Positions 1 to 6,700 of a stretch of DNA of 11,333 bases are shown in pieces. The notes below the pieces were generated by a model. The model saw nothing but the letters and a program-made list of their open reading frames with translations. It was not told the DNA's origin and made no database searches. The DNA is taken from positions 1 to 11,333 of the forward strand of contig CAYRDI010000052.1 in the NCBI GenBank assembly GCA_964423095.1. The letters are read 5' to 3'. Every line of letters begins with the position of its first letter. Position 1 is the first letter of the stretch. Origin of the DNA: Micavibrio_A sp964423095 (GTDB lineage: Bacteria; Pseudomonadota; Alphaproteobacteria; Micavibrionales; Micavibrionaceae). Both the position numbers and the translations under genes were made by a program.

Positions 1-215
1 GACCAGTATAGTGATGTGGGTTTTTTTGTTTCGGCGTTTTGCAGATTATCGGTGATGGGGCGGCTTTTGCTGACCGCATTTCCAAGGAGGAGTGCGCCCG
101 AAAAGACGATGACGAAAACAATGACAAGATCAATCGCAAAACCCATCCGCCATGCGGGGCGCGAACGCAGGAGAGAACCGATGCGGGCGGGAATATGCGG
201 CAGTGTCATTTTCAT
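1..215 (-). CDS. N-terminal fragment of a single-pass inner-membrane protein (possible membrane fusion protein)
   Basis: Only the first 71 codons are inside the window; the gene continues past the left edge. The start ATG at 215-213 overlaps the TGA stop (214-212) of the TolC-family gene as ATGA, and a GGTGG-like ribosome site lies just upstream within the tolC-like coding end, so the start is well supported and the two genes are probably translationally coupled. The peptide has a basic N-terminus with several Arg residues, then one strong hydrophobic segment at about residues 25-45 (FAIDLVIVFVIVFSGALLLG), then a polar stretch. That is the topology of a type II membrane anchor, as in HlyD/EmrA-type periplasmic adaptor proteins, which often neighbour TolC homologues. 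The adaptor assignment is inference from position and topology only; no adaptor domain is visible in this fragment. It could also be the first helix of another transporter subunit. Confidence 0.7.
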   Translation of the reverse strand, partial: MKMTLPHIPARIGSLLRSRPAWRMGFAIDLVIVFVIVFSGALLLGNAVSKSRPITDNLQNAETKKPTSLYW

Positions 216-1765
216 GGCACCACCTTTTTCTGTTCCAGACCCGATGTCAGGAAGATGTCGGAGCTATCAAGGTTTTTTCTGATCTGGTGGGCAAAATCCG
301 GCACGCCCAGCCCCGCATCATCCGCATCCCATAAATCGACACCCAGCGTGGTGATGAACCGCCCATAGGCGTCCTGCGCATCGGAATAGGCGAGAGCCGT
401 GTTGATGTCCGCGATGCTTGAATCGATGCTGACGTTGAGCAGTTCCGCCTTCGACATCAATCCGGCATCGTTATAGTTTTTTGCACGCTTCAGGACGGCA
501 TCGGCGTTTTTGGAATTTTTGTCCTGTTCCGCATATTCGTACGAAAGGCTGTCGTAACGCGCTTTGGAAACATAGATTTGCGTAACGACGGCCGCGACCA
601 AGGCCTGCCTGCGTTTATCGGCCAGAAGATCGACGTTTTTCGCGCGGCTGTATCGTGCCGGCGCGGTGATAATTTTGTTGATGGTGGCGGTCAGGCCGAC
701 GATACCGTCAATCCATGTGTTTTCGACAAGGTATTTGTTGGAATCGTAATTATAACTGAACAACAAATCGATACCCGGAATGGTTTCAAGCAGTGACATT
801 TTGATGTCCCGCGTACTGATCCTTTTGTTCAGGATCTCTTCACGCACTTCGGGCCTGTTGACGAACGCGGTCTTTTCAAATTCTTCCATCTTTCCCTTGA
901 TGGAAGGCAAGGTTTTTGCCCGCATCGGGTTCTGGTTTTCCAGATCGAGCGTCAGCGCCTGGTCCAGCGGATAGGAGATCAGCGTTTTTAATTCCACATC
1001 CGCCAATGCCATGCCGTGCCGCATGCGCGTGAGTTGCATGCGTCGTTCCAGAAGTTGCGTGCGCGCGGTTTGCGCCGTTCCCAAAGGAACCAACCCCTGT
1101 TTCACCTGCTCATCGATATTGTTGATTTGTTTGTCGATGTTTCCCAGCAGGGTATTGATTTCCGGTATGGCCGTTTGCGCCACGGCGGCGCGCCAGTACG
1201 CGGTGTATGTATCCTGAACAACGCTGTGATAAACCTTGCGTCGGCGTTCTTGCGCGATCATCACTTGGTCGGTGCTGGATTTCGCGCGCCAAAGGTTGAT
1301 ACCGGCATCCAGAAGATTCCATTCCGCGCTTAACTGGTTCACGTTTCTATACTGTTCTTGCGAAATGGATGGTTGGAGGGATTCCATGCCCGTTAACAAG
1401 GAAAAACTCGAAGAACCGCCGGCGTTGTTGCGTCCCTGCCGTTGTATTTTCCCGGTGACGGAGGGCAATGTATTCAACATTTGCAACGAAACATCATCCG
1501 CGGCGATGAGTTCGTCCATCTCCGCAACCTTGGTATCGAGGTTGTATTTGATGGCGCGCGCGAGTGCGTCTTCGAGTTTGAGCTTTTCGCCTGGTTTTTC
1601 GGGCAGTTGTGCCGTTTGGGTTTGCACACGATCGTCTGTCACCTGGTCGAGCACAGACGCGGCATCGACCGGCCCCGCCGATGGGGCACAACCGTTCAAA
1701 AGGAATAAAAGGCCGGAAAAGGCCAAAAGATGTTTTTTATCGCATAAACTCATTAGGGAGATCAT
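212..1765 (-). CDS. TolC-family outer-membrane efflux/secretion lipoprotein
   Basis: This is a 517-residue outer-membrane factor, the usual length for the TolC/OprM group. These proteins trimerise into a beta-barrel plus a long periplasmic alpha-helical tunnel that joins an inner-membrane transporter and adaptor. The N-terminus is a lipoprotein signal: a short basic start, a hydrophobic core and a lipobox L23-N24-G25-C26. Ala at +2 gives no inner-membrane retention signal, so outer-membrane sorting is expected. Two OEP halves are visible, about residues 62-272 and 290-480. Family marks are LEDALARAIKYN (64-75), a W-x-L-x-D-x-G strand (149-155), and NRPEV (303-307) opening the second half; long heptad-like helices occupy about 160-260 and 380-470. 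Met1 and Met5 are both possible starts and neither has a strong ribosome site. The gene lies 251 nt downstream of the ABC exporter gene and overlaps the next gene by ATGA. Substrate unknown. Confidence 0.93.
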   Translation of the reverse strand: MISLMSLCDKKHLLAFSGLLFLLNGCAPSAGPVDAASVLDQVTDDRVQTQTAQLPEKPGEKLKLEDALARAIKYNLDTKVAEMDELIAADDVSLQMLNTLPSVTGKIQRQGRNNAGGSSSFSLLTGMESLQPSISQEQYRNVNQLSAEWNLLDAGINLWRAKSSTDQVMIAQERRRKVYHSVVQDTYTAYWRAAVAQTAIPEINTLLGNIDKQINNIDEQVKQGLVPLGTAQTARTQLLERRMQLTRMRHGMALADVELKTLISYPLDQALTLDLENQNPMRAKTLPSIKGKMEEFEKTAFVNRPEVREEILNKRISTRDIKMSLLETIPGIDLLFSYNYDSNKYLVENTWIDGIVGLTATINKIITAPARYSRAKNVDLLADKRRQALVAAVVTQIYVSKARYDSLSYEYAEQDKNSKNADAVLKRAKNYNDAGLMSKAELLNVSIDSSIADINTALAYSDAQDAYGRFITTLGVDLWDADDAGLGVPDFAHQIRKNLDSSDIFLTSGLEQKKVVP

Positions 1766-2016
1766 TCCCGGGAAACAAGAATGAAAGAAATTAGTTGTTT
1801 GATTCTATACGAAAAAGACGGGCTTCTAAACCCCTAGAGGCTTATTTTGTAAATTATTCGTGAATTTAAATTACATAACTGCTTTTTTGGGTGAAAATGA
1901 CGAAGTTTTTTGGATGGGCGTACAAATAATCACTTAAAATAAATTTTCATAATATAAAAAAATTCGTACGAGAGGTGTAGTGAAGTTTTCGGAGATTAAA
2001 AATTATTATGAAAATA
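1766..2016 (-). promoter_or_regulatory. AT-rich intergenic region upstream of the TolC-family gene; candidate promoter
   Basis: A 251-nt non-coding stretch separates the ABC transporter stop from the TolC-like start, far longer than the other junctions in this cluster (4-nt overlaps and 37 nt). It is strongly AT-rich. Read on the minus strand, a TATAGAAT element (plus positions 1802-1809) sits about 40 nt before the start codon, with a TTTAGA element 15 nt further upstream (1825-1830). The spacing is shorter than ideal, so the promoter is only a candidate. No convincing intrinsic terminator was found after the ABC gene. The region suggests that the outer-membrane factor and the following gene may have their own promoter. 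Confidence 0.3.
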
Positions 2017-3795
2017 TTAGGCGCAGTTTTTCTTGTCCATCGTAACCACGGACGGGGCCGTTCCGATTTTGATTTCGCGCGAGGCAAAATTTTCTTTCAG
2101 GGTACGGTGGGTGATCAGGATGATCGTCATATCCGGATGGCGGGTGCGGATATTCTGGTGAATTCTTTCTTCGACATCGAGGCTGACTGCGCTGGTGGCT
2201 TCATCGAGGATCAAAAGGGCGGGACGGGCGGCCAGTGCACGGGCCAGAATAATCCGTTGCCGCTGCCCGCCGGAAAGACGAACCCCGCGCTCACCGATTC
2301 TGGTTTCCAGCCCTTCGGGAAGATCATCGACAAAATCCTGTATTTCCGCGATTTCCAGCGCGTCGCGGATGGTTTTGTCATCGATAAAGTCGCGGCCGAA
2401 GGTCAGGTTTTCTTTGAGCGTCCCGTCGATCAGGTCAAAATCCTGCCCTGCTGCTGCGAGTTGTGACAGCCAGGGTATGCGGGCGATCGAACCGAACCCT
2501 TTTCCATCCAATGTAATATTTCCGCCCGTGGGTTCGACGAGTTTAAGAATCAGGTTCACCAGTGTGGATTTTCCCGCGCCACTCAAACCGCCGATGGCCA
2601 GAACATCCCCGCGGTTTAGATCAAAGCTAAGATTTTCTATGACCGGATTGGTATCGTCATACGAAAAGGAAACGTGCTCAAATCGAAGTGTTTTCCAATC
2701 CGGAGAAGGCGCTTGTGCGTTCGCGGGATCGGCAAGAAGCCCTTTGATGGAAAGTTGTTTCATGATCGCATTCAGTGGCCCTTGCGAACGGATAATTACG
2801 GCAAGGGAATCTTCGATGCCGAAGATGTAAAGCCGCAATTTGTACAAAAGCGCGATCACGGTGGCTGTTACGGTCGCGGGATTTCCGGCGTAACCTGAAT
2901 ACCAGACAAGGAACGCGATGGCGCCGACAAGACAAATATCATAAGCAGGCTTCAAATAGAGATCGATCACGGAAAGACTGGTAAAAGTTTTGGCCATATG
3001 CAATGAGGCATCTGAAAAGCTCTTAATTTCTCTATCTTCCAGACCGTGGGCGCGGATCGATTTCAAGGCCTGCATTCGCGTATACATGCGTGATGACAGG
3101 GATTCATGCGCGCGCGTGGCGATGTGGCCCTTTTCCCGAAGCGGCTGTTTCAAAATGGAAAGAGCCAGCTTCATGACGATCCCGAGCGCAATCGCGATCA
3201 CCGCCATGGCCTTTGAAAAAAATACGAAGATGACACCGAGATAGGCGAAGACCGCACAGGCGGAAATCAAAATGGAAGAAAATGATTTTACCACCTCCAC
3301 CGCATACCACGATTCAATCTGCAAGGTATTGGCCATCGCGCCATAATCCATGCGTGCCAGATCGCGATAGTTCAACGTGATATATTTATTGAACAAGGCA
3401 ACGCGCAGTTTGTGGTGGATCATGTTGATCAGATATGCAGAGAGATAATTATACGCGCCCACGATCAACGATTTGACCAAAAGAATGGCAAGGATTATCG
3501 CCCAGACCAGAAGGTTTTGGCCATGCGTAATACTTTCAATCGATTGGATGAACGAAGATACGACAGGGTTTCCCGGCATCGCCATGTCGGGCTTGATAGT
3601 TTTTAGAATGAATAGAATTACAAGTCCGATGGCCACGCTTTCAATGATCGCCGAGAGCAGCCCAAGAACGGCGGACAAGATCAGAAAGGGTTTGAGTTCA
3701 CGAAAATAGGGCCACAAAAGCCACACGGCTTTCATGTCTTCCGCAAGGCGTGAGAAAACGGGAATTCTCAGCTTTTTCTTCGGCGTCATTTTCAT
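2017..3795 (-). CDS. ABC exporter half-transporter (fused transmembrane and ATPase domains)
   Basis: A 592-residue protein with a type I exporter membrane domain (about 30-330, roughly six hydrophobic segments) followed by a nucleotide-binding domain (about 370-580). The ATPase motifs are complete: Walker A GLSGAGKST at 403-411, a Q-loop Gln at about 451, the signature LSGGQ at 507-511, Walker B ALLILDE at 526-532, and the switch His at 563. The D-loop reads SAVS (535-538) where SALD is usual, so the conserved Asp is Ser. It would work as a dimer in the inner membrane, exporting a substrate with ATP. There is no N-terminal C39 peptidase domain, so it is not a bacteriocin-type processing exporter. 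It starts 37 nt after the decarboxylase gene stop and lies in the same cluster as a glycosyltransferase and a TolC homologue. That context suggests export of a glycan, glycolipid or protein, but MsbA-like and type I secretion roles cannot be separated here. A second Met at codon 3 is an alternative start. Confidence 0.95.
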   Translation of the reverse strand: MKMTPKKKLRIPVFSRLAEDMKAVWLLWPYFRELKPFLILSAVLGLLSAIIESVAIGLVILFILKTIKPDMAMPGNPVVSSFIQSIESITHGQNLLVWAIILAILLVKSLIVGAYNYLSAYLINMIHHKLRVALFNKYITLNYRDLARMDYGAMANTLQIESWYAVEVVKSFSSILISACAVFAYLGVIFVFFSKAMAVIAIALGIVMKLALSILKQPLREKGHIATRAHESLSSRMYTRMQALKSIRAHGLEDREIKSFSDASLHMAKTFTSLSVIDLYLKPAYDICLVGAIAFLVWYSGYAGNPATVTATVIALLYKLRLYIFGIEDSLAVIIRSQGPLNAIMKQLSIKGLLADPANAQAPSPDWKTLRFEHVSFSYDDTNPVIENLSFDLNRGDVLAIGGLSGAGKSTLVNLILKLVEPTGGNITLDGKGFGSIARIPWLSQLAAAGQDFDLIDGTLKENLTFGRDFIDDKTIRDALEIAEIQDFVDDLPEGLETRIGERGVRLSGGQRQRIILARALAARPALLILDEATSAVSLDVEERIHQNIRTRHPDMTIILITHRTLKENFASREIKIGTAPSVVTMDKKNCA

Positions 3796-3832
3796 TTACC
3801 CGCCGGATAACGGCTTTTGTCCTGATCCGGTT

Positions 3833-4798
3833 TTAAGCCGCTTCGGAGCGTGTGTCGATGTTCATTTGTGCGGCGAACCAGTCCATCGTCATTTTTACGC
3901 CCTGTTCATAGGGGATTCCGCATGTCCATCCCGGCAGAACCTTGTTGGCGATGGTCAGGTCCGGGCAACGGTTGGTGGGATCTTGCGGTGCCGGCGGCAG
4001 GAAGGTAATGGTGCTGCCAGGTACCAGCTTCATAATATAACGGGCGACATCGATCACGGAAATTTCACGGTTGTTCCCGACGTTGAGCGGGCCACGATAG
4101 TCATGTTCGGTGCGCCAGAAAAACCGTTCCAACCCTTCGACAATGTCGGAAACATATCCCCAACTGCGGGATTGCTCGCCATTGCCGTAAATGGTGATGG
4201 GCTGCCCTTGCAAGGCCTGTGTCACGAAGTTTGAAACGCAGCGGCCGTCATCAACCTTGGTGCGCGGTCCGTAAACATTGAACAGGCGTACAACGCGAAT
4301 ATCCATGCCATACAATCTTTGGCATTCAAAAAGGAAGGCTTCGGTGCAGCGTTTTCCTTCGTCATAGGAAGAGCGGGGGCCCGTGCAGTCCACAGAACCG
4401 CGGTAACTTTCTGGTTGCGGCGAAACTTTCGGGTCGCCATAAACTTCGGAAGTTGATGTGTAACAAAAACGTCCGTCTTTTTTCATCAGCTCGCGCAAGC
4501 GGAACGCCCCGATCACGTTGGCAGAAATCGTCCGCAACGGATTCGATGCGTACCATTGTGGAGCGGCCGGCGATGCGAGGTGATAAACTTCGTCGAACAT
4601 CATATCGGTCTGGAATTTTTCGACATCGCAGATTTCGACATTCAGCCGCTCATCCTTGATATGCGCAAGGTTGTTGATTTCGCCCGTCCACAGATTGTCG
4701 ACGACCATGATTTTTTCGACATCGTTGCGGGTCAAAAGACGATCCACGAGATGGGAGCCGATAAAGCCTGCTCCGCCGGCGACGATAACTTTTTTCAT
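3833..4798 (-). CDS. UDP-glucuronate decarboxylase (UDP-xylose synthase)-like NAD-dependent extended SDR
   Basis: A 321-residue extended short-chain dehydrogenase/reductase. The Rossmann glycine motif GGAGFIG is at 8-14 and the catalytic Tyr145/Lys149 (YxxxK) is present. Several blocks match the UDP-glucuronate decarboxylase subgroup: HLASPAAP (73-80), TSTSEVYGDP (114-123, with the Glu118 typical of decarboxylases), GPRSSYDEGKR (140-150), DGRCVSNF (184-191), RSWGYVSD (211-218) and DPTNRCPD (273-280, with Arg277). Such enzymes oxidise UDP-glucuronate at C4, decarboxylate it and reduce the product to UDP-xylose in the cytoplasm, using bound NAD. Other SDR nucleotide-sugar enzymes (dTDP-glucose dehydratase, UDP-glucose epimerase) are less likely given these motifs. 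The ATG overlaps the TGA stop of the glycosyltransferase gene (ATGA), with an AAGGG ribosome site 7 nt upstream. It probably supplies sugar donor for the upstream glycosyltransferase or for cell-surface glycan. Confidence 0.9.
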   Translation of the reverse strand: MKKVIVAGGAGFIGSHLVDRLLTRNDVEKIMVVDNLWTGEINNLAHIKDERLNVEICDVEKFQTDMMFDEVYHLASPAAPQWYASNPLRTISANVIGAFRLRELMKKDGRFCYTSTSEVYGDPKVSPQPESYRGSVDCTGPRSSYDEGKRCTEAFLFECQRLYGMDIRVVRLFNVYGPRTKVDDGRCVSNFVTQALQGQPITIYGNGEQSRSWGYVSDIVEGLERFFWRTEHDYRGPLNVGNNREISVIDVARYIMKLVPGSTITFLPPAPQDPTNRCPDLTIANKVLPGWTCGIPYEQGVKMTMDWFAAQMNIDTRSEAA

Positions 4799-5835
4799 TG
4801 TTCTACCCTTAATTTTTCAAAGTAACTTCTGACGTTTTCATTGGTCGCCGGTGGCAGGGACGCAATGTCATGCAAATAAACATTTTTCTTGGGGGGGTAT
4901 TTTTGCCCCACAAGGAGTTTTGAGTATTTCCATATTTTCTTTGAAATGTTTTCTACTGTAACCCAGCAAAACAAGCAACAAAAATAAAGAATGTCTTTTA
5001 TATTAGAAATTTGTGAAACAAAGACCGCGTCGAACTCCTTGAATTTGCGCCTGTTCAGGAGGTGGAACGCCAGTCTTGCCATCAGCTCCATCCGGAAAAG
5101 GTGAAGGGCCTTACGGTGTTCGGGGCATGTTTTTTCGAAATGGGACAGCATCAGGATGCGGGACCTTAACATCCGTGCGTTGTTTGAGGACATGTTCCCG
5201 TCATACAGGCGGTAAAGGATCAGGTAATAGGGGACGCTGACATACTCGTATTTGCGGGCGATTTCCATCTGGATCATCAGATCTTCACACCCTTGTGCCT
5301 GATATTTCTGAAGTTCCGGGGAATATCCGCCCACGTCCAGTACGGCAGCCCTGGTTGCCAGAAAGCCGCTACCGTTGCCGACAAGGTTTCGCCGGATTTG
5401 TATTTTAAAGGCTTCCCCGTTGACATCAAAAACGTCGGAAGCACCCGTAATCATGCCATCGCGCCGTGTGTTGTAAAATGGGGAATAGGCCAAGGCCGTC
5501 TTGCCCCCGCGTGCTTTGATCGCCTTTAACTGCAATTCGATCCGGAGCGGATGCCAAAGGTCGTCGGCATCGAGCGGTGCGATATAGTCCCCCTTGCTGG
5601 CCGCAATCGCCGTGTTGCGGGCAACGGCCACTCCGGCATTTTTTTGTGTGATGGCCTGCACGTTCGGGTATCGTGCCGCCAGATCCTGCGCGATCGCCAG
5701 GGTATTGTCGCTGGACCCGTCATTGACAATAATGACTTCTAGGTCTTTGTGTGTCTGGGCCAAAGCCGACAGAACGGTTTCGCGCAAGGTTTCTTGCGCG
5801 TTATAGGCGGGTATAATGACGCTGACGAGGGCCAT
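4795..5835 (-). CDS. Family 2 (GT-A fold) glycosyltransferase
   Basis: A 346-residue inverting glycosyltransferase of the GT2 type. From the ATG start, the N-terminal domain begins SVIIPAYN (5-12), followed by VNDGSSDNT (37-45, nucleotide binding), the metal-binding DxD motif as DADD (89-92), and an ED pair at 184-185 in the usual place of the catalytic base. The longer reading from a TTG at 5856 is unlikely, because the strong ribosome site AGGAAGGA (5853-5846) lies inside that extension, 10 nt before the ATG at 5835. The C-terminal ~70 residues are poorly conserved, contain a hydrophobic Cys-rich stretch (DILYFCCLFCWVTVE, 281-295) that may touch the membrane, and are coded by unusually AT-rich DNA. 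A C7 run lies at codons 313-315. It is the first gene of the minus-strand cluster and is coupled to the decarboxylase gene. Donor and acceptor sugars are not readable from the sequence. Confidence 0.93.
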   Translation of the reverse strand: MALVSVIIPAYNAQETLRETVLSALAQTHKDLEVIIVNDGSSDNTLAIAQDLAARYPNVQAITQKNAGVAVARNTAIAASKGDYIAPLDADDLWHPLRIELQLKAIKARGGKTALAYSPFYNTRRDGMITGASDVFDVNGEAFKIQIRRNLVGNGSGFLATRAAVLDVGGYSPELQKYQAQGCEDLMIQMEIARKYEYVSVPYYLILYRLYDGNMSSNNARMLRSRILMLSHFEKTCPEHRKALHLFRMELMARLAFHLLNRRKFKEFDAVFVSQISNIKDILYFCCLFCWVTVENISKKIWKYSKLLVGQKYPPKKNVYLHDIASLPPATNENVRSYFEKLRVEQ

Positions 5836-5845
5836 GCCTAGTCCG

Positions 5846-5853
5846 TCCTTCCT
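5846..5853 (-). promoter_or_regulatory. Shine-Dalgarno site that fixes the glycosyltransferase start
   Basis: AGGAAGGA on the minus strand, ending 10 nt before the ATG at 5835. A TTG at 5856 opens the same frame but would place this ribosome site inside the coding region, so the ATG is the preferred start. Confidence 0.6.
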
Positions 5854-5982
5854 CAATAACCTAGTGAATTAAAAGGGAAAATCCGGATCCCTGCCGTGAC
5901 ATGCGGGCTTTAGGCCCTGCGCGTCGCGCGACTTTTGCCATAATGGCGAAAAAAAGCAAGAAAATCCTGAGAAAAAAAGAAA

Positions 5983-6327
5983 TTAATGTTTTTTGGGCCG
6001 GAAGATTGATTTCAGGGCGGAAACGGTCTTTTCGATCTCCGCCGATTTGATGCGGTAATAAACGAATTGCCCATCCTTACGATCTTGAAGGATGCCGCAG
6101 TCCTTTAACCTTCTTAAGTATTGGGAGGTCTGCGAAGCGCTGGCCAGTTTTTTTTCTTGGGCAAAAATTTCGCCTGCGGACATTTCCCCCTTTTCCATCA
6201 GGTTGCAGATGATGCTCAGCCGCACTGGGTGCGATAATGTTTTCAAGGCGTCAAGGGCGCGTTCCATATCTTTGTGTGTGGCCAAAATAAAATTCTCCAT
6301 GCGTATATTGACAAGTGAAAAAAACAT
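5983..6327 (-). CDS. ArsR-family winged-helix transcriptional repressor (YgaV/BigR/SqrR-like by context)
   Basis: A compact 114-residue ArsR/SmtB-type regulator. The winged-helix core runs from about residue 24 to 108: LSHPVRLSIICNL (31-43), the helix-turn-helix with SASQTSQYLRRLKDCGIL (63-80), and the beta wing QDRKDGQFVYYRI (81-93). Met1 (6327) and Met10 (6300) are both possible starts; neither has a clear ribosome site, and Met10 gives a length closer to the common ArsR core. It is divergent from a rhodanese-AhpD-DUF2892 operon, the same neighbourhood as the sulfide/persulfide-responsive repressors YgaV, BigR and SqrR. Those sense through two cysteines, one in the second helix and one near the C-terminus. 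Here Cys41 matches the first, but the C-terminal position reads IFRP with Arg in place of the Cys; the only other Cys is Cys77, just after the recognition helix. It probably represses the divergent operon and itself. Confidence 0.9.
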   Translation of the reverse strand: MFFSLVNIRMENFILATHKDMERALDALKTLSHPVRLSIICNLMEKGEMSAGEIFAQEKKLASASQTSQYLRRLKDCGILQDRKDGQFVYYRIKSAEIEKTVSALKSIFRPKKH

Positions 6328-6335
6328 ATTATTTT
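6308..6335 (+). promoter_or_regulatory. Candidate sigma70-type promoter for the rhodanese operon
   Basis: TTGACA at 6308-6313 is a perfect -35 consensus. A TATTTT element at 6330-6335 follows with a 16-nt spacer and can serve as a moderate -10. The predicted transcript would begin about 30 nt before the rhodanese ATG. The -35 element overlaps the longer version of the arsR coding start, which favours the shorter arsR start at 6300 or a leader overlap. Confidence 0.45.
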
Positions 6336-6342
6336 AAAATAA
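6329..6342. promoter_or_regulatory. 14-bp perfect palindrome, candidate ArsR operator
   Basis: TTATTTTAAAATAA is a perfect inverted repeat with no spacer, lying in the gap between arsR and the rhodanese gene and covering the proposed -10 element. Homodimeric ArsR repressors bind AT-rich palindromes at such positions and block RNA polymerase. The surrounding DNA is very AT-rich, so a chance palindrome is possible. Confidence 0.4.
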
Positions 6343-6372
6343 ATTAAATTAATAATTTTGGAAATAAAAATC

Positions 6373-6696
6373 ATGTCTGTGATCAAAGAAATTGATGCCG
6401 TTACCTTAAAGGACTGGATGGACAGGGGTTCTGCGGTTGTCGTCGATGTCCGCGGCGAAAGCGAATACCGCACGGCGCATATTCCGGGGGCTATCTTGCG
6501 GCCTTTGGGGACATTTATGTTGTCCGACATCGATCATGCAGGGAAAAAGATCGTGTTTCAATGCCGTGCGGGACAACGAAGTATGATGGCGTGTCAACAG
6601 GTAGCCGCCAGCGTGCCTGCGGGTGAGGAAATTTATTCCTTGCGTGGCGGGATCGATTCCTGGGTCAGCCAGAATTACGAAATCGAAAGGAAATAA
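6373..6696 (+). CDS. Single-domain rhodanese (sulfurtransferase)
   Basis: A 107-residue rhodanese homology domain, the size of GlpE/PspE-type stand-alone enzymes. It carries the CH2A-like motif DVRGESEYRTAHIPGA (25-40), the active-site loop CRAGQR beginning at Cys64 (CxxGxR type), and a LRGGIDSW block (90-97) near the end. These enzymes form a Cys persulfide and move sulfane sulfur to thiols or other acceptors in the cytoplasm. The ATG at 6373 is preferred to an in-frame TTG at 6358, because a GGAA ribosome site lies at 6360-6363 before the ATG. First gene of a three-gene operon; the AhpD-like gene starts 4 nt after its stop. The domain resembles the N-terminal half of E. coli YgaP, whose C-terminal membrane part is encoded separately here by the third gene. 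Confidence 0.93.
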   Translation: MSVIKEIDAVTLKDWMDRGSAVVVDVRGESEYRTAHIPGAILRPLGTFMLSDIDHAGKKIVFQCRAGQRSMMACQQVAASVPAGEEIYSLRGGIDSWVSQNYEIERK

Positions 6697-6700
6697 GGAC

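Noticed and set aside
1236..1784. A 182-codon open frame on the plus strand opposite the TolC-like gene.
   Set aside because: It lies wholly antisense to a gene with clear family motifs, has no ribosome site and encodes a Ser/Cys/Arg-rich product typical of shadow frames.
1823..1849. Short hairpin-like sequence followed by T-rich DNA on the plus strand.
   Set aside because: The stem is only 6 bp with a G-U pair and an 8-nt loop, and there is no plus-strand gene upstream for it to terminate.
1943..2015. Perfect 12-bp inverted repeat (1943-1954 and 2004-2015) just downstream of the ABC gene stop.
   Set aside because: Both arms are almost pure A/T in an AT-rich spacer, the loop is 49 nt and no U-tract follows. 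Chance is a sufficient explanation.
3734..4234. A 166-codon open frame on the plus strand opposite the decarboxylase and ABC genes.
   Set aside because: Antisense to two well-supported genes; composition and lack of motifs indicate a shadow frame.
5923..5932. GTCGCGCGAC palindrome upstream of the glycosyltransferase gene.
   Set aside because: Only 10 bp, with too small a central loop to act as a terminator hairpin and no T-tract on the minus strand. It could be an operator half but nothing else supports that.
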